From Methanocorpusculum vombati (GTDB lineage Archaea; Halobacteriota; Methanomicrobia; Methanomicrobiales; Methanocorpusculaceae), in assembly GCF_026891935.1 (NCBI RefSeq), contig NZ_JAPTGC010000007.1, positions 1-64,000 on the forward strand: 64,000 nt of DNA, in the 5' to 3' direction. Below the pieces are notes generated by a model. The model was not told the origin of the DNA and ran no database searches. It was given only the letters and a program-made list of their open reading frames with translations. Positions 29,525 to 38,671 of the stretch are shown here, piece by piece. The position numbers and the translations under genes are program-made. Position 1 is the first letter of the stretch, and each line of letters starts with the position of its first letter.

Positions 29525-29845
29525 ATGATGTTCTGTCCGAAATGCGGGAAATTAATGAAGTCCAGAGACGGCAAACTGACCTGTGCAAAGTGCGGGTATG
29601 CAGAGGAGATCAGCTCGGCAGAGAAGGAACAAATGAAAAAAGTTGCTTATATGCAGGAAAATGACATCCTTATCGTTGACGAAGATATGGATATCGAAAC
29701 AAAACCGACCTGTGCCATCAAATGTCCGAACTGCGGACATGGAATTGCCGAGTGGTGGCTTCGCCAGCTTCGCAGTGCGGATGAATCGGAGGTCAGGTTC
29801 TTCCGCTGCACCAAATGCAAACACACCTGGCGTGAATACGATTGA
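29525..29845 (+). CDS. Transcription factor S (TFIIS/Rpb9-like)
   Basis: About 106 residues. N-terminal zinc ribbon MMFCPKCGKLMKSRDGKLTC; C-terminal zinc ribbon KCPNCGHGIAEWWLRQLRSAD, then RFFRCTKCKHTWREYD. The acidic hairpin after the RSAD segment is where TFS stimulates RNA cleavage by stalled RNA polymerase. The longer frame from 29471 is rejected: a TATA box (AGTATATAAGG near 29491-29501) lies about 30 nt before the ATG at 29525, so the message is leaderless. ATG 29528 is an equal alternative. Confidence 0.94.
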   Translation: MMFCPKCGKLMKSRDGKLTCAKCGYAEEISSAEKEQMKKVAYMQENDILIVDEDMDIETKPTCAIKCPNCGHGIAEWWLRQLRSADESEVRFFRCTKCKHTWREYD

Positions 29846-29907
29846 GTCGGTATGCAGGGGAGAGGGGGATCTCCCATCTGATTTTTTTTCTGTACGATCC
29901 CAACCGA

Positions 29908-29922
29908 GTTTTTATATAGTTA
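29908..29922 (+). promoter_or_regulatory. TATA box of the TBP gene
   Basis: The sequence GTTTTTATATAGTTA is centred about 26 nt before the TBP start codon, suitable for a leaderless transcript. Confidence 0.55.
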
Positions 29923-29940
29923 CCTGTTTTAGATATAAAT

Positions 29941-30501
29941 ATGTCAGGCCTGCCCGATGAATCATTGAAGATCGAAAATGTGGTTGCCTCCACAAAGGTG
30001 AATGATAAACTGGATCTCCTCGTTCTCGCAGCGCAGATCCCCGGCGCAGAATACAATAAACAACGGTTTCCGGGTGTTGTTCTGCGGATGCAGAACCCGA
30101 AAATTGCTGCACTGGTGTTCGGATCGGGCAAGGTTGTGCTTACCGGTGCAAAAAGCATCGACAGCCTCAACAAAGGCCTTGAGTATCTGGTAGGCCTCCT
30201 CCGCGACCTCAATATTGAGATTGTGGACAATCCTACCTACAGTATTCAGAATATTGTGACCTCCGCCGATCTGGGTTCGCGCATCAATCTCAACAAGATC
30301 GCAATGAGCTTCAACCTTGACAAGATCGAGTATGAACCGGAACAGTTCCCCGGTCTTGTCTATCGGCTGGACGATCCAAAAGTTGTTGTCCTGCTGTTTG
30401 GGTCCGGAAAACTGATCATCACCGGCGGTAAAGTGCCTGAGGATGCAAAGCGGGCGGTTCAAAAGATTTACAAAGATCTCTCCGATCTGAAAATGCTCTG
30501 A
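29941..30501 (+). CDS. tbp: TATA-box-binding protein
   Basis: 186 residues, the two-repeat saddle protein that starts archaeal transcription. Repeat 1: IENVVASTKVNDKLDLLVLA ... EYNKQRFPGVVLRMQNPK ... LVFGSGKVVLTGAKS. Repeat 2: IQNIVTSADLGSRINLNKIA ... EYEPEQFPGLVYRLDDPK ... LLFGSGKLIITGGKV. The short N-terminus and the archaeal acidic character are typical. It heads a group of information genes running through PCNA and PriL. Confidence 0.98.
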   Translation: MSGLPDESLKIENVVASTKVNDKLDLLVLAAQIPGAEYNKQRFPGVVLRMQNPKIAALVFGSGKVVLTGAKSIDSLNKGLEYLVGLLRDLNIEIVDNPTYSIQNIVTSADLGSRINLNKIAMSFNLDKIEYEPEQFPGLVYRLDDPKVVVLLFGSGKLIITGGKVPEDAKRAVQKIYKDLSDLKML

Positions 30502-30764
30502 TATCTCTGGATCACGGGCATCCTTTTCCCTTTTTTTCTTATAGACGGAGTTGGAGGCATACGGCAGATTCATATCGGCCGTGCCGCACGGGTGACACTA
30601 TCCGGACACTCAATGTGCATCAGACAGAATGGTATGGACAAGCCGGGACTTTTGGAGCAACGCCGGATACAGCGGCAATGATATAAATTTATACGGTGTA
30701 TAAGTACAGTATTATTAACGACCGTCACACTGGCAATGTTCGGGTGTGTCAAGGGGTATTACAG
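30502..30764. promoter_or_regulatory. Spacer with T-run and PCNA promoter
   Basis: A T-run at about 30532-30538 ends the TBP transcript. AT-rich TATATAAATTTATAC-like sequence near 30682-30700 lies upstream of pcn and is the likely promoter. No further gene is visible. Confidence 0.5.
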
Positions 30765-31508
30765 ATGTTAAAAGCAACAATAGATGCAGATATTTTCCGG
30801 GAGACGATCGATGCTGTCTCTGCACTGGTAAACGAATGCCGACTTCACGTCGATGAGCGCGGCATCCGCACAATCACGGTTGATACCTCCAACGTTGCCA
30901 TGGTGTCCCTGGAGCTTGAAGCCGGTGCATTTTCCGCCTATACGGCAGAACCCGCGGAACTCGGTCTTGACATCGAAAAGATCCGGGCAATGATGGGCAT
31001 GATCGGCAAGACCGATTCCGTTGCACTTGAACTTGATGACACCGGAAAAAAGCTGAAGATTAGTTTCGGCGGATATGAATACTCCATAACTCTGCTTGAC
31101 ACGAAGACCATCAGAAAGGATCCGAACGCGCCGAACCTTGACCTTCCCGCAACGTTTGAGGTTGCAGGTTCCATGTTCTACGACGCAATCAAGGCCTCTG
31201 CAATGGTCTCTGACAAGATCTCCTTATCCGTAAACCCGGATACCCAGGTCTTCACCCTGAATGCCGAAGGTGACAGCGACAGAATCAAACGCGAACTTGC
31301 AGGTGACGATGTCCATTACCTCTCCTGCGCTGCGGCACGCTCACTTTTCTCCCTTGACTACCTGAAAGACATGGGCAAGTCCATCAGCAGAGCCGACAAA
31401 GTACAGATCCGGCTCGGCAACGACCACCCGGTACAGTTTTCCTTTGTTTATGCAGACGGCAAAGGCAAGATCGGCTATCTGCTTGCCCCGAGAATTGAGG
31501 CAGACTAA
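30765..31508 (+). CDS. pcn: DNA sliding clamp (PCNA)
   Basis: 247 residues from ATG 30765 (MLKATIDADIFRETIDAVSA). It forms the trimeric clamp for replicative polymerase, FEN1 and ligase. Domain halves are joined by the interdomain connector around NAPNLDLPATFEV. The C-terminal YLLAPRIEAD is typical. The ATG at 30696 of a longer frame gives an unrelated N-terminus and is rejected. The primase large subunit gene begins 2 nt later. Confidence 0.97.
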   Translation: MLKATIDADIFRETIDAVSALVNECRLHVDERGIRTITVDTSNVAMVSLELEAGAFSAYTAEPAELGLDIEKIRAMMGMIGKTDSVALELDDTGKKLKISFGGYEYSITLLDTKTIRKDPNAPNLDLPATFEVAGSMFYDAIKASAMVSDKISLSVNPDTQVFTLNAEGDSDRIKRELAGDDVHYLSCAAARSLFSLDYLKDMGKSISRADKVQIRLGNDHPVQFSFVYADGKGKIGYLLAPRIEAD

Positions 31509-31510
31509 TT

Positions 31511-32560
31511 ATGCGTCTCGCCGTTGAGCCGCGCGACCTAACCCACTATCCTTTTTTGAAAGAGTCCCAGGAGTTTCTTGCCGCACGCGGCATCAAGATG
31601 CATGACTTCACTGCATCGGCCCTCGGACGGAAGTATCTCGACACCGCAGTCGAGCGGGTAGCCTGTGCCATCGACGGAAAAGAAATCTATCCTGAGTCAC
31701 AGGATGTTGTTGCCGACATTGCGACCTATGTACTTGCACGCGTTCTTGTCTCCTGTATCAGGGACCGCAACCTCATCGAGAGGCTTGCACGCATGGAAGC
31801 AAAACGGGTGTACTTCTACATCCATGACGAGGAGAATGAAAAACTCAAGAACCATGTCTGTGAGACACTCGGGATCACCCTGGGTCTTGGAAAAATGCCG
31901 GTGATCAAATATGTGGAACTTGCCTCAACCGTCCGTGAACCGAAGTGGCGTCTCATTAACCGTGATGTGGATGCCGGGCAGGTTGCAATCTCCGACGATG
32001 AACAGGACATACTGCTGCGGGAACGCATCAGAAAAATTCTTGTGTCCCAGCTGCCGCTGACCATTCCTCCGTCGATGGAACATGAGTTTGCGCCGTGGTG
32101 TGAAAAAATCACGGCTGCTCTGCAGGAGAGAACACTTGCCGAGTTCGGGGCAATCGATGAATCAGCATACCCTCCCTGCATTCAGGCGCTGATTGCGGGA
32201 GCTGCGGCGGGTGTCAATCTTTCGCACTCGGGCAGGTTTGCGATGACGGCATTTCTGAACAATATCGGCATGACACCCGCACAGGTTGCGGGTATTTTTG
32301 CCCGGAGTCCTGACTTTAATCCCGATATGACCATGTATCAGGTGGATCATATCACCACGCATGAGTACACGACACCCGCCTGCCAGACCATGCTGACGCA
32401 TGGTATCTGTGTAAACCGTGATTCGCTGTGCGACAAAATCGCCCATCCCCTCAACTATTATCGTTCCAAGAAAAAACTGCTGGAAAGAAAGCGTCTCCGG
32501 GAAGAAGCCCAGGCACAGACTGCTGCGGAAAAATCTGTTCCGGAAAAGCCGAAGGAATAA
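31511..32560 (+). CDS. priL: DNA primase large subunit
   Basis: 349 residues. The N-terminal helical domain binds PriS. The C-terminal domain carries four cysteines for a [4Fe-4S] cluster: CIQALIAG (after YPP), then TTPACQTML, then THGICVNRD and NRDSLCDKIAHPLNYYR. A Lys/Ala/Pro-rich tail follows. It starts 2 nt after pcn, indicating co-transcription; clamp and primase both serve replication. Confidence 0.95.
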   Translation: MRLAVEPRDLTHYPFLKESQEFLAARGIKMHDFTASALGRKYLDTAVERVACAIDGKEIYPESQDVVADIATYVLARVLVSCIRDRNLIERLARMEAKRVYFYIHDEENEKLKNHVCETLGITLGLGKMPVIKYVELASTVREPKWRLINRDVDAGQVAISDDEQDILLRERIRKILVSQLPLTIPPSMEHEFAPWCEKITAALQERTLAEFGAIDESAYPPCIQALIAGAAAGVNLSHSGRFAMTAFLNNIGMTPAQVAGIFARSPDFNPDMTMYQVDHITTHEYTTPACQTMLTHGICVNRDSLCDKIAHPLNYYRSKKKLLERKRLREEAQAQTAAEKSVPEKPKE

Positions 32561-32597
32561 CGATAATTCCGTAAATATTTATAGCCTCCGTCAATAC

Positions 32598-32650
32598 ATC
32601 TAAGGAGTAAACCATGTGGAGTCATGGAGGAGCAATTTGCCAGTAATACC
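32598..32650 (+). promoter_or_regulatory. Leader with two Shine-Dalgarno sites and a minimal ORF
   Basis: Two ribosome sites are stacked. AAGGAG at 32602-32607 suits ATG 32614, which encodes a ten-codon peptide (MWSHGGAICQ) and then stops. GGAGG at 32626-32630 suits TTG 32637. GTG 32616 is a further start for the large frame. This is unusual and may let leader translation control the next gene. Confidence 0.45.
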
Positions 32651-34322
32651 CTATCCTGAATCAGCGAAGCAAACCCTGTATTCTATGCTAAGATACGGGG
32701 CAGAGCGTGCAGGAAGCACGCGTCCTGCTCTTGCCTATTACGGGAATCATATCAGCTACGGGGAACTTCTTGCCGAGGTTCATGCGTGCGCTGCCGGTCT
32801 TCGTGCCCACGGGGTACAACGCGGGGACTTTGTTACCATCTTCCTTCCCAATATTCCGCAGTGTGTTGTTGCAGTCTATGCGGTCAATCTGATCGGTGCG
32901 GTCTGCAACATGGTGCACCCGCTGTCAACCACTGGTGAGACCGGATACGCGGTGGATCTGACCGAAAGCAAGTACGTACTGACCTGTGAGATCAATGAGG
33001 CTGTCTGCTCGGGAATGGATGTGGAGATTATCCGGTGCAGAACCCCCGCCTACTTCCCGAAAACGCCGAAAGGCTATCTCATGGGATGGGTGTATCGCCG
33101 GGCGGTCCGGAAATGTCTCAACGGGGAAAATGTCAGGAAGATCACCGAGTGGGAAGATCTCATGAAAGAAGGGCGTGCCGCAGTTGCCGCGTCCGGTGTT
33201 CCGGAGATGGCAGGTGCTCCAAAAGATACCGCAGTTATTATGTACACCGGCGGTACGACCGGGACTGCAAAGGGGGTGATGCTGTCCAACTTTGCGGTAA
33301 ATGCGGTTGCAATTCAGCTTGTAGTAGGCATCGGCGGCGAGGAGATTCATGCGGGCGACGGATTTCTGGCAATTCTTCCGATGTTCCATGCATTCGGTCT
33401 TGCGGTCACCGTCCATACGCCGCTTTCCGCAGGTCTGAAGGTTGCCCTTCTGCCGAGGTTTGATGCAAAAGAGTGTGCCCATACCATTCTTTCGGAGAAG
33501 ACCGCATACATTGCCGGAGTCCCTGCGATGTATGAACGGATGTACCGCGAGTTTGAGGGAAAGGATCTTTCGTTCATCAAGTTGATCGTTGCGGGCGGCG
33601 ACAGTGTGGGCGGCAGTCTGATCAACCGGTACAACCAGCTTCTCCGTCAGGGTGACTGTAAGGTGAAGTTCCGGCCCGGCTACGGACTGACCGAAGCATG
33701 CAGTGTCTGCGCGTTAACGGCGGACGGCTACCGTACGGTTCCTACGGGCTGTGTCGGCATTCCGCTGATGGGAAACAGGGTCTGTACCGTTGAGCCGGGA
33801 ACCACAAATGTTCTGCCGGACGGTGGGGAAGGGGAACTGTGTCTCTTAAGTGATGCGGTGATGACCGGTTACTATCGTAATCAGGAGGCAACCGATGCGG
33901 TTCTCAGGCGGCATGAGGACGGAAAGCTCTGGCTGCACACCGGAGATATTGTAAAGATCACCCCGACCGGTGACATCTGTTTCCGTTCACGGCACAAGCG
34001 CATGGTGAAAGTGAACGGTTATAACGTGTATCCGATGATGATCGAGGAGGTCATGCAGACGCATCCTGATGTGCAGGAGGTCTGTGCGATCGGCATTCCC
34101 TGGAAACATGATACCCGTATCAAGCTGTATGTCACTCTGAAGCGGAAGATGGATCCTGCGGAGGCGGAACGCAAACTCATTGAGTATGCGGTGGGGAGGC
34201 TGAACCGGTGGAGTATTCCCGCGGCGGTTGAGATCGTTTCCGCTCTTCCGCGTACCAAGATGGAAAAAACCGATTACCGGGCGCTGGAGGAGATGGAACT
34301 CCGGAAAAACGCGTCCCGCTGA
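32616..34322 (+). CDS. AMP-forming acyl-CoA synthetase
   Basis: 568 residues from GTG 32616, or 561 from TTG 32637, whose SD spacing is better. Adenylation signature AVIMYTGGTTGTAKGVMLSN; later motifs GYGLTEACSVCALT (A5-like), LHTGDIVKITPTGDICF and KMVKVNGYNVYPMMIEEV-like (A8), and PRTKMEKTDYR with the catalytic Lys. It activates a carboxylic acid with ATP, then CoA. Substrate unknown; medium- or long-chain acids are typical of the subfamily. A leader peptide may precede it. Confidence 0.9.
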   Translation: MESWRSNLPVIPYPESAKQTLYSMLRYGAERAGSTRPALAYYGNHISYGELLAEVHACAAGLRAHGVQRGDFVTIFLPNIPQCVVAVYAVNLIGAVCNMVHPLSTTGETGYAVDLTESKYVLTCEINEAVCSGMDVEIIRCRTPAYFPKTPKGYLMGWVYRRAVRKCLNGENVRKITEWEDLMKEGRAAVAASGVPEMAGAPKDTAVIMYTGGTTGTAKGVMLSNFAVNAVAIQLVVGIGGEEIHAGDGFLAILPMFHAFGLAVTVHTPLSAGLKVALLPRFDAKECAHTILSEKTAYIAGVPAMYERMYREFEGKDLSFIKLIVAGGDSVGGSLINRYNQLLRQGDCKVKFRPGYGLTEACSVCALTADGYRTVPTGCVGIPLMGNRVCTVEPGTTNVLPDGGEGELCLLSDAVMTGYYRNQEATDAVLRRHEDGKLWLHTGDIVKITPTGDICFRSRHKRMVKVNGYNVYPMMIEEVMQTHPDVQEVCAIGIPWKHDTRIKLYVTLKRKMDPAEAERKLIEYAVGRLNRWSIPAAVEIVSALPRTKMEKTDYRALEEMELRKNASR

Positions 34323-34343
34323 ATCAAAACAGCATAAAAAATA

Positions 34344-34353
34344 TTTTTTTTTT
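34344..34353 (+). terminator. Oligo-T terminator after acyl-CoA synthetase
   Basis: Ten T follow the stop codon by about 20 nt in the spacer shared with the convergent small membrane protein. Confidence 0.5.
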
Positions 34354-34361
34354 CTGAGGTT

Positions 34362-34541
34362 TCAGGCAATTGCTTTTTTAATGATGGTCAGACCGGCCAC
34401 GGTCAGGTACACGACAAACAGTAGTAATGCGCCAATATATCCGTATGCCGCAGGCATGACCATCGGCAGGGCAAACAGCAGAATGCCGAATACGATCAGG
34501 GCAGAGACCCCGACAATGATATCCAGAACCCATCCTTTCAT
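34362..34541 (-). CDS. Two-helix small membrane protein
   Basis: 59 residues from ATG 34541: MKGWVLDIIVGVSALIVFGI and two hydrophobic segments (about 4-30 and 35-55), ending TIIKKAIA. No family recognised. A GTG-free clean start and uninterrupted hydrophobic pattern support coding. Divergent from the HD-domain gene. Confidence 0.65.
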   Translation of the reverse strand: MKGWVLDIIVGVSALIVFGILLFALPMVMPAAYGYIGALLLFVVYLTVAGLTIIKKAIA

Positions 34542-34597
34542 GGTTATATGAATTGGCGTGTGTGCTTTTATGAGTTTTGATAACGCAAGTATTAGGT

Positions 34598-35149
34598 ATG
34601 GAGAAAGATGAGGCGCTTGCCCTTCTGCATGCACATGTGATGACGGATTCGCTTCGCGGACACTGTATTGCGACCGCCGCTGTCATGAAGGGACTTGCCG
34701 AGGAGCTTATGGAGGATGCCCGTCTCTGGGAAATAATCGGTATTCTGCATGATATTGATTTTGAGGAGATCGGTGAGGATATGACCCGGCACGGACCTGC
34801 GGGATACGACATCCTGAAGGCTGCCGGGGTGGGTGACGAGATTGCCGGGCCGATCAAACGCCACAACCATATGCTGTTTTCGGGAGAGTACACAACTCCG
34901 GTTGAGATCTGTCTGCAGGTTGCCGACAGTGTGTCGGGCCTGGTAATTGCGTGTGCGTATGTGAAGGGCGGTAAAATTACGGAGGTCACCCCAAAGACGG
35001 TGACAAAGAAGTACAAGGCCGCATCCTTTGCTGCAGGCTGCGACCGCAGCCGGATTGCACTGGGTGATGCACTGGTGCCGCGCGAACGGATGTATGAAAT
35101 TGCAATTCGCGAGATTTCCGCGGTACGGGATCAGCTCGGGCTTGCGTAA
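34598..35149 (+). CDS. HD/HDIG domain protein
   Basis: 183 residues. The HD domain metal residues are visible: His in MTDSLRGHCIATAAVMKGLA, the HD pair in IIGILHDIDFEEIGED and Asp in CLQVADSVSGLVIACAYVKG. The family is phosphohydrolase-like; no substrate can be assigned. ATG 34598 is preferred to an upstream TTG. It is followed 3 nt later by a ThiN-type gene. Confidence 0.88.
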   Translation: MEKDEALALLHAHVMTDSLRGHCIATAAVMKGLAEELMEDARLWEIIGILHDIDFEEIGEDMTRHGPAGYDILKAAGVGDEIAGPIKRHNHMLFSGEYTTPVEICLQVADSVSGLVIACAYVKGGKITEVTPKTVTKKYKAASFAAGCDRSRIALGDALVPRERMYEIAIREISAVRDQLGLA

Positions 35150-35152
35150 TCC

Positions 35153-35665
35153 ATGTCAGCGAAGGAACAGTCCGTGGTGCTGAAGGCTCTTCAGCAGGCG
35201 CACGGCCGTGTGATGAATATTCCCCGCTATCTCCTGCCCTCCGGCGGTGTGGCGCTTGCGTATGCCGTGAAAAATCCCCGCGACATGAAGGATATTGCAG
35301 TGGTCAGATCGACCGGAATCGGGTTTGGCACAGATGATCTCCTCGTCCGTGTACTGCTGACGGTCGTCAGGTTTGATGCCGATATCCGCGCGGTAGGGTG
35401 TATCCGGTATACCGAAGAGATTGCCGGGGTTGTCCGGGAAACCCTGCGTGATGTTGCCGAGTATGATCCGGTGAAGTTTCCGCCGGGAATATCCAGTATG
35501 GACTGGGGTATTGCCTCCTGCTGTCGTGACGGAGTGCCGCTGGTGATTATTGATAGTGGTACGAAAGGAGCCGAGCCGCTGATCCGTATTCTTGGCTCCA
35601 CTCCTGAAGAGGTGGCAAACAGAATACTTATCATATCAGAACGACTTACATATACAGACATCTGA
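35153..35665 (+). CDS. ThiN-domain thiamine-phosphate synthase family protein
   Basis: 170 residues. Matches the ThiN domain, which makes thiamine phosphate in archaea, usually as a fusion to ThiD. Segments: STGIGFGTDDLLVRVLLTVV, RAVGCIRYTEEI, and the C-terminal IDSGTKGAEPLIRILGSTPEEV. Here it stands alone, without a ThiD domain. It lies in a tight set with the HD protein (3 nt) and S17e (10 nt), so a real thiamine role is uncertain. Confidence 0.82.
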   Translation: MSAKEQSVVLKALQQAHGRVMNIPRYLLPSGGVALAYAVKNPRDMKDIAVVRSTGIGFGTDDLLVRVLLTVVRFDADIRAVGCIRYTEEIAGVVRETLRDVAEYDPVKFPPGISSMDWGIASCCRDGVPLVIIDSGTKGAEPLIRILGSTPEEVANRILIISERLTYTDI

Positions 35666-35675
35666 GGAATATCGC

Positions 35676-35870
35676 ATGGGAATTAAGCCAAGCTATATCA
35701 AGAGTATGGGCGTCGCCCTTATGGAACAGCACGGAGCAAGCTTTAACAACAGCTTTGACGACAACAAGAGAGTTGTTTCCGAGATCACCACCATTGAGAG
35801 TAAGAGCATCCGCAACCGCGTTGCCGGATTCATTACCCGCAAGGTCAATACCCACAACCGCCGCCGGTAA
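35676..35870 (+). CDS. rps17e: 30S ribosomal protein S17e
   Basis: 64 residues from ATG 35676 (MGIKPSYIKSMGVALMEQHG), full length for the archaeal protein; TGAGGA upstream is the ribosome site. The longer frame from 35592 overlaps the ThiN gene and is rejected. Belongs to the small subunit. Confidence 0.97.
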   Translation: MGIKPSYIKSMGVALMEQHGASFNNSFDDNKRVVSEITTIESKSIRNRVAGFITRKVNTHNRRR

Positions 35871-36132
35871 TTCTCAAAATCGCAAGGTACCACCTTGCTC
35901 ACCGCTTTTGCGGTCCTGCAATACATTCATGCGGGAGAGTTTTCCTTTTGCGGGGGATTTCGCCTTCCCGGCACAAAAACATTTTTTCTTCTGTTTTGTG
36001 TTCCGCCGGTTTTTTCTCCGGGAGAGCTGTCAGCCTGTTTTCTACTGACAGGATTTCCGGAAATTCATGATCCCGGCAGCACCTGTATCAAGCGAAGGTA
36101 CATGTAGCTTCCGCACCCAATTCATAGGTACT
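35871..36132. other. Structured spacer between S17e and dapA
   Basis: It contains several stem-loops: GCAAGGT/ACCTTGC at 35882-35898, CCGC/GCGG with a TTTT loop near 35903-35914, and CTGTCAG/CTGACAG at about 36026-36050. It ends at the dapA start. Whether these are terminator-like, regulatory leader or chance structures is not known. No gene seen. Confidence 0.4.
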
Positions 36133-37026
36133 ATGTTCGAAGGTGTGATTCCTGCACTCATCACTCCGTTCCGTGATGATGCCTCACAGTCCCTTGATAT
36201 CGAGGGGCTCCGGAGCTGTATTGAGCATGTAATCTCCGGCGGTGTTCACGGTCTCCTGCCCTGCGGCTCGACCGGCGAATCTGCCACGATGACGCATGCT
36301 GAGCACATCCGTGTTATTGAAGAAGCCGTGTCCGCCGCAAACAACCGCATACCCGTTATTGCCGGAACCGGATCCAACAACACTGAAGAAGCGCTTCTCA
36401 TGACCCGTGCTGCAAAAATTGCCGGAGCGGACGGTGCCCTCCTGATCAGTCCCTACTACAATAAACCAAACCGGAGCGGTCTTCTCAAGCACTACAAAAA
36501 AGTTGCCGATATCGGTCTTCCCGTTGTGGTGTACAACATCCCCGGCAGAACCGGTCAGAACCTGCCGCCTGATCTGATCATTGAGATGGCGAAAACAATC
36601 CCCAATATCGTTGCCGTCAAAGAGGCAAGCGGCAACATCGATCAGATGATGGCCATTATCCACGGTCTTGAAGGTGTGGAACGCGAGTATCCGTTTGTCC
36701 TCACCTCCGGTGACGACTCACTGACGCTGCCGGTGCTTTCCATCGGTGGTCAGGGCTGTATCTCCGTTACCGCAAACATTGAGCCGAAGCGTATGGTTGC
36801 CATGTATAACGCCTTTGTAAAGGGCGACATGGACGGAGCACGCAGAATCCACTATGAACTGATGGAGCTGTCCAAAGCGATGTTCATGGATGTAAACCCG
36901 GTGCCGGTCAAGCGTGCCGCAGAGATCCGCGGACTGATTGCCTCTGGTAATGTCCGGCTGCCGCTGGATTCGCTGACCCCGGAGATGACTGAAAAACTGC
37001 GGGAGGTGCTTTCTCACTATGACTAA
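36133..37026 (+). CDS. dapA: 4-hydroxy-tetrahydrodipicolinate synthase
   Basis: 297 residues, TIM-barrel aldolase joining pyruvate and aspartate semialdehyde for lysine and diaminopimelate-type routes. The Schiff-base Lys lies in [18 protein letters not shown] and the catalytic Tyr in [17 protein letters not shown]. Also [18 protein letters not shown]. The ATG at 36133 ([16 protein letters not shown]) is the natural family start. The 3' end overlaps dapB by 8 nt. Confidence 0.96.
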   Translation: MFEGVIPALITPFRDDASQSLDIEGLRSCIEHVISGGVHGLLPCGSTGESATMTHAEHIRVIEEAVSAANNRIPVIAGTGSNNTEEALLMTRAAKIAGADGALLISPYYNKPNRSGLLKHYKKVADIGLPVVVYNIPGRTGQNLPPDLIIEMAKTIPNIVAVKEASGNIDQMMAIIHGLEGVEREYPFVLTSGDDSLTLPVLSIGGQGCISVTANIEPKRMVAMYNAFVKGDMDGARRIHYELMELSKAMFMDVNPVPVKRAAEIRGLIASGNVRLPLDSLTPEMTEKLREVLSHYD

Positions 37027-37774
37027 AGTAATGATCTGCGGTGCAATGGGCCGCATGGGCACAACCATCGCCAACATGGTTGTGGAAAATCCGGAACTTG
37101 AACTGATTGGCGGTGTTGATATCCGTCCGGGACAGATTCTCGGAAAGCCGGTGGTGGAATCGTCCGGTCTTGCAGCGTTTATCGAGGAGTACAAACCGGA
37201 CGTGATGATCGACTTCACGGTTGCCGCGGCAACCATGGTGAACGCAAAAATTGCCGCAGCCCATAATGTAGCCCTTGTTATCGGTACGACCGGTTTCACC
37301 CCGGAGCAGGATGCGGAGCTGATTGATGCAGTCAAAGGTGTGCCGGTCGTCAAAACGACGAACTTCAGCGTCGGTGTCAACATCTTCTGGGAACTGGTTC
37401 GTGAAGCCGCAAAGAGACTCGGCGATTATGACATTGAAGTGATCGAAGCCCACCACCGCCACAAAAAAGATGCACCGAGCGGAACGGCCAAGACCATTCT
37501 GAAGGTTATCGAGGAAGAGGTTGGCAGGCGTGAGGAGATGTACGGCCGCTGCGGCATGACCGAACGCGGGAATGAGATCGGTGTTCATGTGATTCGCGGG
37601 GGGGATGTGGTCGGCGATCACACCGTGCAGTTCCACCAGAACTATGAAACGATCGAGCTGACGCATCGGGCATATGATCGTGCAGTGTTTGCCCGCGGTG
37701 CAGTTCGTGCGGCTGCCTGGGTTTCCGGCAAAGCTCCGGGTCTCTACACCATGAAAGAAGTTCTCGGGCTGTAA
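37019..37774 (+). CDS. dapB: 4-hydroxy-tetrahydrodipicolinate reductase
   Basis: 251 residues. N-terminal Rossmann motif [20 protein letters not shown] at 4-23 binds NAD(P)H. The substrate-binding signature [20 protein letters not shown] is intact near 140-160. It is the second lysine-pathway enzyme, translated together with dapA because the start lies inside its end. Confidence 0.96.
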   Translation: MTKVMICGAMGRMGTTIANMVVENPELELIGGVDIRPGQILGKPVVESSGLAAFIEEYKPDVMIDFTVAAATMVNAKIAAAHNVALVIGTTGFTPEQDAELIDAVKGVPVVKTTNFSVGVNIFWELVREAAKRLGDYDIEVIEAHHRHKKDAPSGTAKTILKVIEEEVGRREEMYGRCGMTERGNEIGVHVIRGGDVVGDHTVQFHQNYETIELTHRAYDRAVFARGAVRAAAWVSGKAPGLYTMKEVLGL

Positions 37775-37877
37775 CTCCAGGTATCTTTCCCGGGGATGAA
37801 CGGTTTTTTTGTTCCCCGGTCGAAACCTATTTTTATTTCTGATTGAAATACAATAAGAACTATTTGAGGTATTTGAA

Positions 37878-38051
37878 ATGGTAGCAGTAGTTAATAAAGA
37901 CAAGTGTACCGGCTGTGGAACCTGTGTGGACATCTGCCCGGCAGCAGCAATCGAGCTTGACAACGACAAGGCAGTTGTGGACGCCTCTGCCTGCGTTGAC
38001 TGTGAGACCTGTGTGGATGAGTGCCCGGAAAGCGCCATCCACATGGAATAA
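37878..38051 (+). CDS. 2[4Fe-4S] ferredoxin
   Basis: 57 residues with two textbook clusters, [12 protein letters not shown] (10-21) and [12 protein letters not shown] (about 39-50). TTGAGGT upstream may be a ribosome site. It probably donates electrons in methanogen metabolism; the partner is unknown. The gene follows dapB by about 100 nt and may be separate. Confidence 0.93.
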   Translation: MVAVVNKDKCTGCGTCVDICPAAAIELDNDKAVVDASACVDCETCVDECPESAIHME

Positions 38052-38152
38052 ACTCACTTCCACCATTTTCTTTTCTTTTTCGGTTCAATTCTGCCGTGCA
38101 TATTTTGCGCCTGCATACCAACGCTTTTTGTCTCTCCCGACAAACTACTACT

Positions 38153-38668
38153 ATGTTACCGCAGAGAAACGAGTACTCAAATGAGGCCGAGTATCTCTAT
38201 CACAAGTCACTGATTCTGGAAAATCCGTCTGAGATGGATCCCGTTCTCTACTTTTATCTCATTGATGCTGTCGCGCATCTTGATTATACGCTGAGCTCTC
38301 TTGCCTACAACCCTGATTCAATCCGTTGTGTGATGACGGCTGAGTATCTCCGCCGCCGGGTTGATCTGGCAAAGGAAGGGGACAATGCGCTGTTCCCCGG
38401 ATTTATGGTCTGGTTGCGGGATACGAACCAGGAGATGTTTGAAAATACGCCAATGCTCTGGCAGCTGATATATGATCCGGACGAGTGCACGCGGTATGTG
38501 GGATTCCGGATCGTTCTGGACCCTGCGTCCCGGACACCGCTGCCGCCGCAGTTCTTCCGTGACATGGCCGACGATATTTTCTCCCAGCAGGTTCTTCGGA
38601 GCATGTATCCGGCAGGTGCACTCGGGAAACTGTTTGCTGAGTACAAGGCAAAACACGCCGCGAGGTAA
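38153..38668 (+). CDS. Unknown cytosolic protein
   Basis: 171 residues from ATG 38153 (MLPQRNEYSNEAEYLYHKSL). Acidic and helical, no transmembrane segment, and no recognised motif. A longer frame from 38021 begins in front of a weak start and is less likely. It is followed 3 nt later by the M20 peptidase, so the two may be coupled. I do not recognise the family. Confidence 0.7.
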   Translation: MLPQRNEYSNEAEYLYHKSLILENPSEMDPVLYFYLIDAVAHLDYTLSSLAYNPDSIRCVMTAEYLRRRVDLAKEGDNALFPGFMVWLRDTNQEMFENTPMLWQLIYDPDECTRYVGFRIVLDPASRTPLPPQFFRDMADDIFSQQVLRSMYPAGALGKLFAEYKAKHAAR

Positions 38669-38671
38669 GCG

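Noticed and set aside
29962-30573. 203-residue minus-strand frame
   Set aside because: Reverse shadow of the TATA-binding protein gene.
36908-38044. 378-residue minus-strand frame over dapB and ferredoxin
   Set aside because: Shadow of two well-identified plus-strand genes.
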